From: Streptomyces sp. NRRL B-1140
Lineage (GTDB): Bacteria; Actinomycetota; Actinomycetes; Streptomycetales; Streptomycetaceae
DNA: 64,000 nt
Assembly: GCF_001280065.1 (NCBI RefSeq)
Contig: NZ_LGEA01000094.1
Location: forward strand, 62,001-126,000
Direction: 5' to 3'
Both the position numbers and the translations under genes were made by a program. Positions within the stretch are counted from its first letter, which is position 1, and every line of letters begins with the position of its first letter. Shown piece by piece: positions 1-8,319 of the stretch. Under the pieces are notes generated by a model. The model was not told the origin of the DNA. It saw only the letters and a list, made by a program, of their open reading frames with translations, and did no database searches.

Positions 1-790
1 TCTCCTCCCCCAGGGTCGACTGCCGCACCCCGGTCTCCCCGAGCGCCGGCAGCACCTCGGCGATGTACGAGAGGAAGGTGCGGTTGGGTCCGAGGATCAG
101 CAGGCCGCCTCGCCGGATGCGCTGCGGGTGCGTGTAGAGCAGGTACGCGGCCCGGTGCAGCCCGACAGCGGTCTTGCCGGTGCCCGGCGCGCCCTGCACG
201 CACACCGACACCGCCAGGTCGGCCCGCACGAGGTCGTCCTGCTCGGGCTGGATCGTCGCGGCGATGTCCCGCATGGGGCCGACCCGGGGCCGTTCGATCT
301 CCCGGGCGACGATCTCGCTGTCGCGTGTCTCCCCCCGCTCCAGGTGCTCGTCCTCCAGGCCGGTCAGGTCCGCGGAGTCGCCCCGGCTGCCGGGCGCCCA
401 GCCGAACCGCCGCCGCACGGCGACGCCCTGCGGGTCGCGCGCCGAGGCCTGGTAGAAGGCGCGCGAGACGGGCGCACGCCAGTCGACGACGAGGGGCGGT
501 TCGGCCGGGTGCTCGGAGATCCGCAGCCGGCCGATGTGCAACGGCCCGTCCCCGCTCTCCAGAGCCCCGAAGAACAACGGCCCCTCGGGCAGTTCCCGCA
601 GCGCCTTCGCCCGGCTGCGCAGCCGGTACCCGAGGACTTCGGCATCGGCCCCGGACGCGGACACGTCCTCGCCGATGACGACCTGTTCACCGGCGCCCTC
701 GACCATCGCGGCGAGGGCGGTCCGGCAGCGCTCGTGGTGGGCGCGTTCGGTGGCGAGGGCGTGCTGGAGGGCGGGCTCGGTCGAGGTCAT
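1..790 (-). CDS. HelR/HelD-like UvrD-family RNA polymerase-recycling ATPase (5' part, runs off the left edge)
   Basis: The first ~263 residues of a superfamily 1 helicase-like ATPase are present; the rest lies outside the window. It begins MTSTEPALQHALATERAHH, an N-terminal coiled-coil-like arm, and reaches a Walker A motif GAPGTGKT near residue 198 followed by AAYLLYTHPQRIRRGG and a LGPNRTFL segment, an arrangement typical of HelD/HelR proteins rather than replicative UvrD. HelD-type proteins remove RNA polymerase from stalled or rifampicin-bound complexes; HelR is the rifamycin-resistance branch. The branch cannot be assigned without the C-terminal part. A TTAACT/TACGCT promoter-like pair with a 16-nt spacer lies at 798-825 on this strand. 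I did not see the rifamycin-associated element upstream, so HelD is as likely as HelR. Confidence 0.8.
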   Translation of the reverse strand, partial: MTSTEPALQHALATERAHHERCRTALAAMVEGAGEQVVIGEDVSASGADAEVLGYRLRSRAKALRELPEGPLFFGALESGDGPLHIGRLRISEHPAEPPLVVDWRAPVSRAFYQASARDPQGVAVRRRFGWAPGSRGDSADLTGLEDEHLERGETRDSEIVAREIERPRVGPMRDIAATIQPEQDDLVRADLAVSVCVQGAPGTGKTAVGLHRAAYLLYTHPQRIRRGGLLILGPNRTFLSYIAEVLPALGETGVRQSTLGEE

Positions 791-830
791 TCCACCGAGC
801 GTACGCGAAAATGTGACTGAGTTAAATAAG

Positions 831-1454
831 TTACCGAATCTCACTACGGAGGTGCGGCGGCAGCCCGGCCGCGAGCCGTCCGAACGCCCGCTCCGCGTCC
901 GCCACCGCGTCCGGCCGCACGTCCGCCACCCGCTCCCCCGCCGCGATCCGCCGCCAGTTCTCCAGTGCGAGCACCCGCAGCACGGCCATGATCTGCCCGG
1001 CCGCCAGCCGCGCGTCCAGATCACCCCCGAGCACCTCGGCGAGCGCGGCCTCCGACCGCTCCTGGTGCGCGTACGCCCGGGCGACCAGGGAGGGCGTCCC
1101 GTACAGCAGGGCGTGGAAGGCGAGCACCTCGGGATGGTCGTTGAGCCCGGTCACCGGATCCCCCCGCTCCAGCCCGGCCACGAAGTGCCGCCGCAACGCC
1201 TCGACGGGCGCGGTCCCGGCCTCCGCCACCACCCGGGCGGCCTCCCCCTCGTGATCGGCGATCCGGTACAGCACCAGATCCTCCTTGGCCGGGAAGTACC
1301 GGAACAGCGTCGGCTTGGAGATCTCGGCCGCCGCCGCCACCTCCGCGACGGACACCGCGTCGAACCCCTTCTCCAGGAAGAGCCGCACGGCGATGTCCGA
1401 CACGGTCTCGTACATCCGCTGCTTCTTGCGCTCACGCAGGCCGGGAGTGCTCAT
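831..1454 (-). CDS. TetR-family transcriptional regulator
   Basis: 207 aa, starting MSTPGLRERKKQRMYETVSD. The N-terminal HTH is textbook TetR: an amphipathic helix with RLFLEKGFDAVSVAEVAAAA then EISKPTLFRYFPAKEDLVL (about residues 20-60). The C-terminal ligand domain is divergent. It lies 40 bp upstream of the helicase gene on the same strand and 26 bp beyond the end of the tandem-kinase gene, so it could be cotranscribed with either neighbour. The ligand is unknown. The long in-frame extension upstream of this ATG only shadows the neighbouring gene. Confidence 0.88.
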   Translation of the reverse strand: MSTPGLRERKKQRMYETVSDIAVRLFLEKGFDAVSVAEVAAAAEISKPTLFRYFPAKEDLVLYRIADHEGEAARVVAEAGTAPVEALRRHFVAGLERGDPVTGLNDHPEVLAFHALLYGTPSLVARAYAHQERSEAALAEVLGGDLDARLAAGQIMAVLRVLALENWRRIAAGERVADVRPDAVADAERAFGRLAAGLPPHLRSEIR

Positions 1455-1480
1455 GCCCGGGAGCCTACGCAGAGGCAGGC

Positions 1481-3670
1481 TCAGGCAAGGGCGCGGGCGA
1501 GGTACGGGTTCGCCGTGGAGCGCACCGGGAGGCCGAGCGAGCCCGTGGCGACGGCCAGCGTCACCGCGTAGGAGGCCACCGCCCGCCGGACGTTCGGGGC
1601 GTCCAGGCCGGCACCCGTCACGATGCGGTCCAGGTCGACGTACGCGGAGCGCACGATCTCCAGGCGGCGGTACACCCGCCAGTCCTTGCGCCAGTCGCGG
1701 GTGTACTCGGCGGGCAGCAGGCGTTCCCAGCGCCGGAACATGCGGTCCCTGATCTCCGGCCGGGTGGGCGTGAGGTGCATGTGCCGCACCAGGTCGTAGA
1801 GGGGGTCGCCGACGACGGCCATCTCCCAGTCGATGATGGTCAGCGCCAGCCGGTCGTCGCGGCGTACGAGGTTCCAGGGGTTCAGGTCGCCGTGCAGGAG
1901 CGCGGGCTTGCGGTCGCTCACCTCGTGCCGGGAGAGCATCAGCTGCAGCCGGTCCGGGTCGGGCAGCCCGAGGTGCCGCGCCAGCTGCTGCGAGGCCTTC
2001 GGCAGGTCCCGCACCAGGGAGATCAGCTGGTCCCGCAGCCAGCGGTGGAACGCGCCCTCGCCGGCGGTCGGGTCGACCTGCTCGTACCTGACCCGCGTCA
2101 GCGCGCACAGCTGGTCCACCAGACCGTCCGCCTCGTGCGGCAGCAGGCCGTGCACGGGGTGGCTGGGGGGCCGGTCGACGTCCCGCGACCCCACGTAGGT
2201 GTGCAGGGCGATGGTGTCGCTCTGGCAGGTCTCGCCCAGGGCGAGCATCCGCGGCGCCGCCACCCCCACCGACGACTCCTCGATCGCGCGCAGCACGGCG
2301 TGCTCGCTGAGGAAACCGCGCTCCCGGCGGCACACGTCGGGCAGCTTCCGCCGTACGACCACCGGCGAGTCGAAGCCCGGCACCGCCACCACGGTGTTCA
2401 GGTGCGCGGTGCCCTTGAACACCCGGCCCGCGGGCGCGGCCCCCTCCGCCAGCAGAGCCTCCCGGACCGCCGCCGACGGGAAGTCGGGGCGCTCGGGCAC
2501 TCGCCGGTCGGGGCGCCACTCGAACGCCTCCGCGATCCACGCCCGGCCGCCGATGTCCCCGTTCATCCGCGACACCAGCCACCGGAACAGGGCCTGCCGG
2601 ATCTCGCCCTCTCGCGGCACACCGACGAGCCGCAGCGGTTCCGCCGCCGCTTCCAGGGCCCGGCGCACCTCGGCCGTCGCCTCGTCCAGGCTCGCCTGGG
2701 TGAACGATTCCTCCAGCGAGCGGGCGGCCCTCATCACGTCCGGGAAGACGGACTGCGCCCGCTCGAACGCCAGATAGTGCCGCAGATCCCGCGCCAGGCC
2801 GCTGACCGCGGCCGGGCGGACCTGCTGCATGGCCTCACCCCAGGCGTCGACCACTTCGGCCCACTGGTGCGCCGGGTAGCGCATCCGGACCAGGTGCGTC
2901 GCGAGGTCGTGCAGCGGGTCACCGTAGGTGGCGAGCTCCCAGTCGACGCAGATCAGGGGCGGGTCGCTCGCGTACGACACGATCACGTTGTCGCGGTGCA
3001 GGTCGGCGTGGAGCAGGCTGTACGGCCGACGGGACATCGCGGGCACCCGCTCGGCCAGGCCGGTGAGCGCGTCCTCGGGGACGCCGAGCGCCGCGAACAG
3101 TCCACCGAACGCGGCCGCGTTGGGCCGTCTGATCTGCCGGTCGGCCAGATGGGCCAGTGTCCGGAGGAAGCCCCGGCTGTCCGTGTCGTTGCGGGGCCAG
3201 ACGGACGGCAGGGCGGGCAGCGCGCCCCGCCGTACGTGTGCCAACCGGGCGAGCAGACCGGCCAGGGCCCGCACCAGCAGGGTGTCGACGGGCTTGCCGT
3301 CGGCGCAGACGCTGGAGAGCGGAACGCCCTCCACGAAGCTGTGGACGGCGAACCCCTCGCCCTTGACCAGGCATTCCGGAGCGTGCGGCAGGACCCCCCG
3401 GACGGCGCCGAGGATCTCCGCCTCGTCCTGCCACGTCCGGATGACGACGGGCAGCGCGTCGGGACGCCGGATCCGGACCGTCACCGACGTCCCCGCCTCA
3501 CGACCGACCAGGCGGGCCATGCCCTCCGTGAGCGGAAGGACGTAGTTCCGGTTGTGGTGGCCGCTGGTCGCCACACCCAGCTCGGCGGCCTGTTGCACGA
3601 AGGTCCGGCAGGTGGCGTCGTGCGAGGCGCGCTCCCCGAGAAGAAGGCGGGAAGGTGAGGGTGCGCCCAC
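1481..3670 (-). CDS. Tandem double aminoglycoside-phosphotransferase (APH/choline kinase-fold) protein
   Basis: 729 aa carrying two complete small-molecule kinase domains in one chain. The first (about residues 35-300) has the Brenner loop HADLHRDN near residue 220 and a DWE metal site (CVDWELATYGDPLHDLATHL). The second (about 400-690) has LLHGDLNPWN near residue 588 and IIDWEMAVVGDPLYDLVRHM. Single-domain APH proteins are usually 250-350 aa, so this is a fusion of two kinases, both with intact catalytic residues. GTG start at 3670 with GGAG about 7 nt upstream. APH-fold enzymes phosphorylate hydroxyls of aminoglycosides, choline, homoserine or sugars; the substrate here is not evident. No aminoglycoside or secondary-metabolite genes adjoin it directly. 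It is on the same strand as the TetR and helicase genes. Confidence 0.85.
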   Translation of the reverse strand: MGAPSPSRLLLGERASHDATCRTFVQQAAELGVATSGHHNRNYVLPLTEGMARLVGREAGTSVTVRIRRPDALPVVIRTWQDEAEILGAVRGVLPHAPECLVKGEGFAVHSFVEGVPLSSVCADGKPVDTLLVRALAGLLARLAHVRRGALPALPSVWPRNDTDSRGFLRTLAHLADRQIRRPNAAAFGGLFAALGVPEDALTGLAERVPAMSRRPYSLLHADLHRDNVIVSYASDPPLICVDWELATYGDPLHDLATHLVRMRYPAHQWAEVVDAWGEAMQQVRPAAVSGLARDLRHYLAFERAQSVFPDVMRAARSLEESFTQASLDEATAEVRRALEAAAEPLRLVGVPREGEIRQALFRWLVSRMNGDIGGRAWIAEAFEWRPDRRVPERPDFPSAAVREALLAEGAAPAGRVFKGTAHLNTVVAVPGFDSPVVVRRKLPDVCRRERGFLSEHAVLRAIEESSVGVAAPRMLALGETCQSDTIALHTYVGSRDVDRPPSHPVHGLLPHEADGLVDQLCALTRVRYEQVDPTAGEGAFHRWLRDQLISLVRDLPKASQQLARHLGLPDPDRLQLMLSRHEVSDRKPALLHGDLNPWNLVRRDDRLALTIIDWEMAVVGDPLYDLVRHMHLTPTRPEIRDRMFRRWERLLPAEYTRDWRKDWRVYRRLEIVRSAYVDLDRIVTGAGLDAPNVRRAVASYAVTLAVATGSLGLPVRSTANPYLARALA

Positions 3671-3941
3671 GGGCCGCTCCGGAAGTACGAGAAGGGGGGA
3701 CGGTAAGGCAAACGGTAGGTTCGCGGTCGGTACCGCGCGCGGCGGAGTGCGCCATCACGGGTTGTTTGCCACTCATCCGGATGAGCGTGCGCGAGCTTGT
3801 TCGATGGCGGCCGGTCGGCCCTTTCCCATACGAACGAGGACGAGCGTTTGACTCAATCGCCGCACGGTGCGCGAATGCTACACCCAGCGGCCCCTCCCCC
3901 CTTCGGTCTCCGGAGCGCCTTTCGTGGCGGGTCACCACCCA
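3671..3941. other. Intergenic region between the tandem-kinase gene and the MFS promoter
   Basis: No convincing coding sequence: reading frames through it lack a ribosome site and have poor codon usage. It holds the divergent promoter region of the kinase gene on the minus strand. Nothing else is recognisable. Confidence 0.5.
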
Positions 3942-3988
3942 TTGAATAGACGCGACGACTCGTCTAGTCTCCAGGTTAGACGCAACGG
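3942..3988 (+). promoter_or_regulatory. MFS promoter overlapping an inverted-repeat operator plus an extra half-site
   Basis: A -35 TTGAAT (3942-3947) and -10 TAGTCT (3965-3970) are separated by 17 nt. The spacer contains an inverted repeat with arms TAGACG (3947-3952) and CGTCTA (3961-3966). Just downstream is another half-site, TAGACGCAACGG (3977-3988). The exact reverse complement of that 12-mer occurs inside the promoter of the second TetR gene at 18543-18554. A repressor bound here would block RNA polymerase. The likely binder is the adjacent TetR protein (5337-6008), its relative at 18635-19291, or both. Confidence 0.65.
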
Positions 3989-4046
3989 TAAGTCTCGGCA
4001 TGTGCCGCGCCTTTCCGCACTCCATCGCTCACGAGAGGCCACTTCA

Positions 4047-5273
4047 GTGGGGAACTCGACCGTCCGCGCCGTCGACCGGACCGGCGCTGAAGTAAGGGCA
4101 CGCGGCGGCGGCCTCGCCGTGTTCAGCGTGGCTTTCGCCTTCTGGATCACCATGGCGGGCACCACAGCGCCCACCCCGCTCTACCCGCTGTACGGCGAGG
4201 AGTTCGGCTTCACACCGTTCACCGTGACCGTCGTCTTCGCCGTCTACGCCCTCGGCGTCGTCCTCGGGCTGCTGGTCTTCGGCCGGCTCTCGGACCAGGT
4301 GGGACGCCGCCCCGTCCTGGTCGCGGCCACCCTGCTGTCCGTGGTCGCCGCGGTGGTATTCCTGCTGGCCCACAGCGTCGCCGCGATGCTCGTCGCCCGG
4401 GTCGTGTCCGGCTTCTCCGCGGCCCTGGTGACCGGCGCCGCCACCGCCTCCCTCGCCGAGCGGCTCGGGCAGCACAGCCGCATCAAGCCCGCCACCCTCG
4501 CGTTGTTCGCGAACATGGGCGGCCTCGCCTGCGGCACGCTGATCGCGGGGATCCTGGCGGACCTCGCGCCCTCCCCGCTGCGCACCCCCTGGGTCGTCAT
4601 GCTCGCCCTCGCCGCCATCGGCATGCTCGGTGTCCTCGTGAACCAGGAGAGCTCCGCCCACCGTTCCGGTTTCTCGCTGCAGGTCCAGCCGCTGCACGTC
4701 CCCGCCGAGATCCGCTCGGACTTCCTGCGCTCCGCGATGGCGGCGGGCGCCGGCTTCGCCGTGCTCGGCGTCCTGACCGCCGTGACGGGCCTGTTCCTGG
4801 GGACGGTGCTGCACGAGTCCAGCCACGCCCTCACCGGACTCGTGGTCTTCATCGCCTTCGCCTGTACCGCCCTCGGCCAGCTCCTCGTCCGCACCCTCAA
4901 GCCCGCCACCGCCCTGCCCGCCTCGTGCCTGGGCCTGATCGTCGCGGCCGGCCTGATCGCCGCCGCGATGGCCACCAGCACCCTGGCTCCTCTGCTGGTC
5001 GGTGCCGCGGTCAACGGACTGGCGACGGGTATCGCCGTCGGTCACGGCATCGGCGGCATCACCACGCGCAGCGCCCCCCAGCACCGGGGCGCCTCGGTCT
5101 CCACCTTCTTCGCCATCCTCTACTCGATGCTGGCGGTGCCCGCGATCGGCGTGGGCGTCCTGATCCGCGAGACCAGCCTGCGCCCGGCCGGCGAGACGTT
5201 CAGCGCGGTGGTCGCCGCGCTCTCCCTCGGCGTCCTGCTCAGCCTGGTGCGGACCGGCCGGAAGGCGGCCTGA
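4047..5273 (+). CDS. Major facilitator superfamily exporter
   Basis: About 408 aa and strongly hydrophobic, with roughly twelve predicted membrane segments beginning at FSVAFAFWITMAGTTAPTP. The MFS motif A GRLSDQVGRRPV lies near residue 79 in the loop between segments 2 and 3. The GTG start at 4047 (VGNSTVRAVDRT) follows GAGAGG; the frame stays open further upstream, but that stretch covers the promoter. The promoter carries a TetR-type operator and the next gene, 60 bp downstream, encodes a TetR regulator: the usual drug-efflux pair. Its operator is shared with a promoter beside the tropolone genes, so export of a tropolone or related aromatic is plausible, though this is inference. Confidence 0.85.
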   Translation: MGNSTVRAVDRTGAEVRARGGGLAVFSVAFAFWITMAGTTAPTPLYPLYGEEFGFTPFTVTVVFAVYALGVVLGLLVFGRLSDQVGRRPVLVAATLLSVVAAVVFLLAHSVAAMLVARVVSGFSAALVTGAATASLAERLGQHSRIKPATLALFANMGGLACGTLIAGILADLAPSPLRTPWVVMLALAAIGMLGVLVNQESSAHRSGFSLQVQPLHVPAEIRSDFLRSAMAAGAGFAVLGVLTAVTGLFLGTVLHESSHALTGLVVFIAFACTALGQLLVRTLKPATALPASCLGLIVAAGLIAAAMATSTLAPLLVGAAVNGLATGIAVGHGIGGITTRSAPQHRGASVSTFFAILYSMLAVPAIGVGVLIRETSLRPAGETFSAVVAALSLGVLLSLVRTGRKAA

Positions 5274-5289
5274 GCGGGCCTGCCGTGAA

Positions 5290-5320
5290 CCGTTGCACGG
5301 CGGACCCGCTGTGCCAGAAT
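5290..5320 (+). promoter_or_regulatory. Possible promoter of the efflux-associated TetR gene
   Basis: TTGCAC (5293-5298) and CAGAAT (5315-5320) are 16 nt apart, just before the ATG at 5337. The word CCGTTGC at 5290-5296 overlaps the -35 and matches the core of the operator half-site at 18543-18549, consistent with autoregulation. It is a weak promoter by consensus. Confidence 0.35.
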
Positions 5321-5336
5321 CACAACGACGGACACG

Positions 5337-6008
5337 ATGCGAAGGGTTGACGGAACCATCAGCGCCACGCGGAAACCACCACCGGCCTGCGAGAAGACCA
5401 CGGTCGTCAGCCGAACCGGCCCACGCCGCAGCGAGAGCGTCCGGCTCGCGGTGCTGCACGCCGCGGACGACCTCCTGGTCGAGAGGGGCTTCGCCGCCCT
5501 GACCATCGAGGGCATCGCCCAGCGCGCGGGGGTGGCCAAGCAGACGATCTACCGCTGGTGGAAGTCGAAGGTCGACATCCTCCTCGACACCCTCACCGAC
5601 GACGCCCGCGAGGCCCTGGAGTGGCGCGCGGACGAAGGTCGCGGCGTCGAGGAGACCCTGACCTCCCATCTGCAGCGGGTGGCCGACTTCTTCGAGGAGC
5701 CCGCCGGCCAGGTGCTGCTGGCCCTCCTGGGCCACGCCCAGTTGGACAGCGAGACGGCCGCGTCGCTGCGGGCCGGGTTCCTGAAGGAGCAGCGGGAGCG
5801 CGACATGGCCGGCCTGCGCGATCTCCTCGCCCGCGACCAGGACCTGGCCTTCGACGACCGCACCCTCGACCACCTCGTGGATCTGCTGCTCGGTCCGCTG
5901 TACTACCGGGTGCTGGTCTCGGGTTCCCCCATCGACAAGGATCTGGTGGAGACGACGTCCCGTCTCGTCCTCGCGCTCGCCCGCGAGCCGTCGACCCGGA
6001 ACCCCTGA
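5337..6008 (+). CDS. TetR-family repressor paired with the MFS exporter
   Basis: 223 aa. The HTH spans about residues 35-80, with GFAALTIEGIAQRAGVAKQ followed by TIYRWWKSKVDILLDTL. The 11 residues GVAKQTIYRWW are identical in the TetR protein at 18635-19291, and both continue with SKV.ILLD.L..D; their C-terminal halves also align (GQVLLALLGHA versus GHVLFVLIGHA). They are therefore paralogues, and their promoters share a 12-nt half-site. ATG at 5337 with only a weak ribosome site; a later start is possible. Probably represses the MFS gene and itself, with an aromatic metabolite as inducer (inferred). Confidence 0.88.
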   Translation: MRRVDGTISATRKPPPACEKTTVVSRTGPRRSESVRLAVLHAADDLLVERGFAALTIEGIAQRAGVAKQTIYRWWKSKVDILLDTLTDDAREALEWRADEGRGVEETLTSHLQRVADFFEEPAGQVLLALLGHAQLDSETAASLRAGFLKEQRERDMAGLRDLLARDQDLAFDDRTLDHLVDLLLGPLYYRVLVSGSPIDKDLVETTSRLVLALAREPSTRNP

Positions 6009-6035
6009 CCTCGGACCCCGGACCGACCCGTGCGA

Positions 6036-6065
6036 GTGGCCCCCGGCGTGGTCGTCGGGGGCCAC
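6036..6065. terminator. Bidirectional terminator hairpin
   Basis: Perfect 10-bp inverted repeat, GTGGCCCCCG (6036-6045) and CGGGGGCCAC (6056-6065), between the converging ends of the TetR and LuxR-type genes. Confidence 0.7.
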
Positions 6066-6078
6066 CGGCACGCGACGA

Positions 6079-6372
6079 TCAGTGCAGGCTGATGCAGCCG
6101 CTCCTGATCCCCTCGATAACCGCTTCGGTTCGTGATGCCGCGCCCAGCTTGATGAAAATCGAGTGCAGATGGACCTTGACGGTGCGCTCGGAAATCCCGA
6201 GCAACCGGGCGACCATCCTGTTGGAGTTCCCCTCCTTGATCCCGTTCAGGACCTGACGTTCCCGCGGCGTGAGTGTCGATACCGTTCTGGCCGCCACGCG
6301 ATCTGACGCCACCTGCTCGGGCTCCAGAGTGGACACTAATCCCTCGGACGTCTGACGGGATGCGCGAGACAT
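6079..6372 (-). CDS. Orphan LuxR-type (GerE) DNA-binding protein
   Basis: 97 aa consisting of little more than a LuxR C-terminal HTH: LTPRERQVLNGIKEGNSNRM then ARLLGISERTVKVHLHSIF and IKLGAASRTEAVIEGIRSG. No receiver or ligand domain precedes it. The ATG at 6372 (MSRASRQTSEG) follows AGGGGGAA at good spacing; an ATG ten codons further up is less well placed. Upstream is an unusually AT-rich region for this chromosome. It may be a cluster-linked activator, but no target is shown by the sequence. Confidence 0.8.
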   Translation of the reverse strand: MSRASRQTSEGLVSTLEPEQVASDRVAARTVSTLTPRERQVLNGIKEGNSNRMVARLLGISERTVKVHLHSIFIKLGAASRTEAVIEGIRSGCISLH

Positions 6373-7126
6373 GTACTTCCCCCTGCCATGCATGGTCATC
6401 ACCCATCAAGACACGCACGCGAGCACCATTGCCCACGCAGCCGCATCTTCAACGATTACTCGTCGCGAAAACAGTATATGGGCGTCACCGAAAACCGTGG
6501 ATTAAACGTGGGTTACTTCACACGCAAAGGTTGCATTCTAAACTTCCCTCAAACCGAACCGCGCGGGCGGTCGGAAGCAATGATTCCCCCCAAAGAAAAT
6601 GCGTGTTGCATACATCGCACTGGATAAAGTGTCGAACGATCAATAAAATGCACCTCATCATTCGTTTTCCTGCGGGGAGGTGAGCCGTGGTCTGCCTGGT
6701 CGCTGCGCGGTGCCGCTTCGAGCAGTGCTCGACACGATCGCAGCCGACCAGCAGCGAGTGGACGCCGTCGAACAGCCGAAGCTTTTCGAGAACATCAGGA
6801 ATCGGCGGTTCGGGAAATCCGTACACCGTGAAAGCCCCGGCTGCGCCCGGTGACGGTGGACAGTTCCAGCCCCCGCCCGTCGGCGACGGAGACGGAGTTC
6901 GATCTCGGAGCTTCAGTCGAACGCCGTCAACACCTTATAGACATCGCCCCCCGCCGTGCTGCTGAATTTTGCCGCGAGGGCGCTGTTTCTCGCGCTTTTT
7001 CGCCGGTACGGACCGCGAGGAAAGCCGTTTCCGACTCCCCGGCATTCCGCCACTCCGGAATGCGCGCCGGGACCCTCGGTCCGTCCTGGCGGGCCTGGGC
7101 ACAGCCCTGCGCGGACCGCGGCACAG
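6373..7126. other. Gene-poor, partly AT-rich region
   Basis: The stretch 6400-6690 is clearly richer in A+T than the rest of the window and presumably holds the promoter of the LuxR-type gene. On the minus strand, 6518-6826 is an open frame starting GTG (VYGFPEPPIPDVLEKLRLFD, continuing HSLLVGCDRVEH). It reads like protein for about 50 residues and then degenerates into low-GC sequence, possibly a gene remnant. The plus-strand frames opposite it look like shadow. No other gene can be supported. Confidence 0.45.
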
Positions 7127-7264
7127 ATGCGGGAGGCTTTCCCCACGGGAATGGCCGAGTCGTTGCGGTTGATCGGTCCCTTGTTGCTGCCGGCGGCGCT
7201 CCCGGTCATAGCGTGGCTGCGTCCCCACGCCGGAGAGCCGACCACGTCCCAGGAGAAGCCTTGA
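7127..7264 (+). CDS. Possible 45-aa single-span membrane peptide coupled to the LysR gene
   Basis: Begins MREAFPTGMAESLRLIGPLL and contains one hydrophobic segment (LRLIGPLLLPAALPVIAWLR), ending GEPTTSQEKP. Its stop TGA (7262-7264) overlaps the TTG start of the LysR gene, the arrangement expected for translational coupling. There is no strong ribosome site in front, and the frame stays open upstream, so it could be chance. Confidence 0.3.
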   Translation: MREAFPTGMAESLRLIGPLLLPAALPVIAWLRPHAGEPTTSQEKP

Positions 7265-8319
7265 GCACAACCGGTGTCGACGATCCCGGCCAGGACGGCG
7301 ACTGGGCGGGCACGCTGCCCGGTGCCCTGGCGTCTCATGTGGACCTGCGGCTGCTGCCCGCCCTGGACGCCCTGTTGCAGGAGGGGAGCGTCACCGGGGC
7401 GGCCGAGCGGCTGGCGCTGTCCCCGCCCGCCATGAGCCGTGCGCTGTCCAAGATCCGGCGCGCGCTCGGCGACCCCGTGCTGGTGCGGGCCGGGCGCGGT
7501 CTGGTCCCCACGCCGAGGGCGCTGGAACTCCAGCCCAGGGTGCGGGCCCTGATGCGGGAGGCCGAAGCCCTCCTCGCCCCGAGCCGGCAGGAGGACCTCT
7601 CGCAGGTCAGCAGGACCCTGACCATCGTCGCGGACGAGGCCTACGCCGCGGTGCTGGCCCCGGCGCTGCTGAACCGGGCGAGCGCCGAGGTGCCGCTCGC
7701 CCGGTTCACGTTCACGGTGGAGAGCAGCCACGGCAGCGCGCCGCTGCGGGAGGGCGCCGTGGACATCGAGGTGGGGATCATCGACGAGTGCAGCCCGGAA
7801 CTGCGCGTCGAACCGCTCTTCGAGGACCGGTTCGTCGGAGTGGCGCGATCCGGACATCCTCTGCTGGGCGCGGCGGTGAGCGCGCAGGCGTTCGCCTCGG
7901 TCCGGCACGTCAGCGTCTCCCGCAAGGGCCGTATGACGGGCCCGATCGACGGTGCGCTGCACGCGCGCGGTCTGCGACGGGACGTCATCGCCTCCGTGCC
8001 GAACTACGGTGAGGCGCTGCTGATGATCGCGTCGAGCGACCTGGTGACCGCGATGCCCCACTCCCTCGCCGCCAGCGCACGGCAGTCCGTGGGCATCGAG
8101 CTGTTCGACCTTCCGGTGGTGACCGACCCCATCAGCATCTGCCTGGCCTGGCACCCCCGCCACGAGACCGAGCCCGTGCACGTGTGGCTGCGGCACGCCG
8201 TCCGCGCCGCGCTCACCCGGTCGGCGCCCCCGGCCCGGCCCGGCGGACGGTGCTCAGGCCCGCCCGCCGGTCAGGAAGCGGACCGGGCCGTCGAGCAGGA
8301 CGTCGACGGCCGACGGTGA
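7261..8319 (+). CDS. LysR-family transcriptional regulator
   Basis: 352 aa from a TTG start at 7261 preceded by AGGAGAAG. The HTH lies at about residues 25-85: HVDLRLLPALDALLQEGSVT followed by GAAERLALSPPAMSRALSKI and RRALGDPVLVRAGRGLVPTP. The effector-binding domain follows (TLTIVADEAYAAVL; VEVGIIDE-like segment). The last ~20 residues overlap the converging TetR gene and are low complexity, so the natural end may have been extended. It lies at the edge of the tropolone cluster and could be a pathway regulator, but an aromatic inducer is only a guess. Confidence 0.85.
   Translation: MSTTGVDDPGQDGDWAGTLPGALASHVDLRLLPALDALLQEGSVTGAAERLALSPPAMSRALSKIRRALGDPVLVRAGRGLVPTPRALELQPRVRALMREAEALLAPSRQEDLSQVSRTLTIVADEAYAAVLAPALLNRASAEVPLARFTFTVESSHGSAPLREGAVDIEVGIIDECSPELRVEPLFEDRFVGVARSGHPLLGAAVSAQAFASVRHVSVSRKGRMTGPIDGALHARGLRRDVIASVPNYGEALLMIASSDLVTAMPHSLAASARQSVGIELFDLPVVTDPISICLAWHPRHETEPVHVWLRHAVRAALTRSAPPARPGGRCSGPPAGQEADRAVEQDVDGRR

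Noticed and set aside
831..2582. A 583-codon open frame continuing upstream of the TetR gene
   Set aside because: Only the last 207 codons form a protein family match; the rest is antisense-frame shadow of the kinase gene with low-complexity Gly/Arg composition.
1775..3658. Long plus-strand frame opposite the tandem-kinase gene
   Set aside because: Typical high-GC antisense shadow; the minus-strand protein has clear kinase motifs.
3498..4025. Minus-strand 175-codon frame across the kinase start and MFS promoter
   Set aside because: No ribosome site or family resemblance; it overlaps the promoter/operator of the MFS gene.
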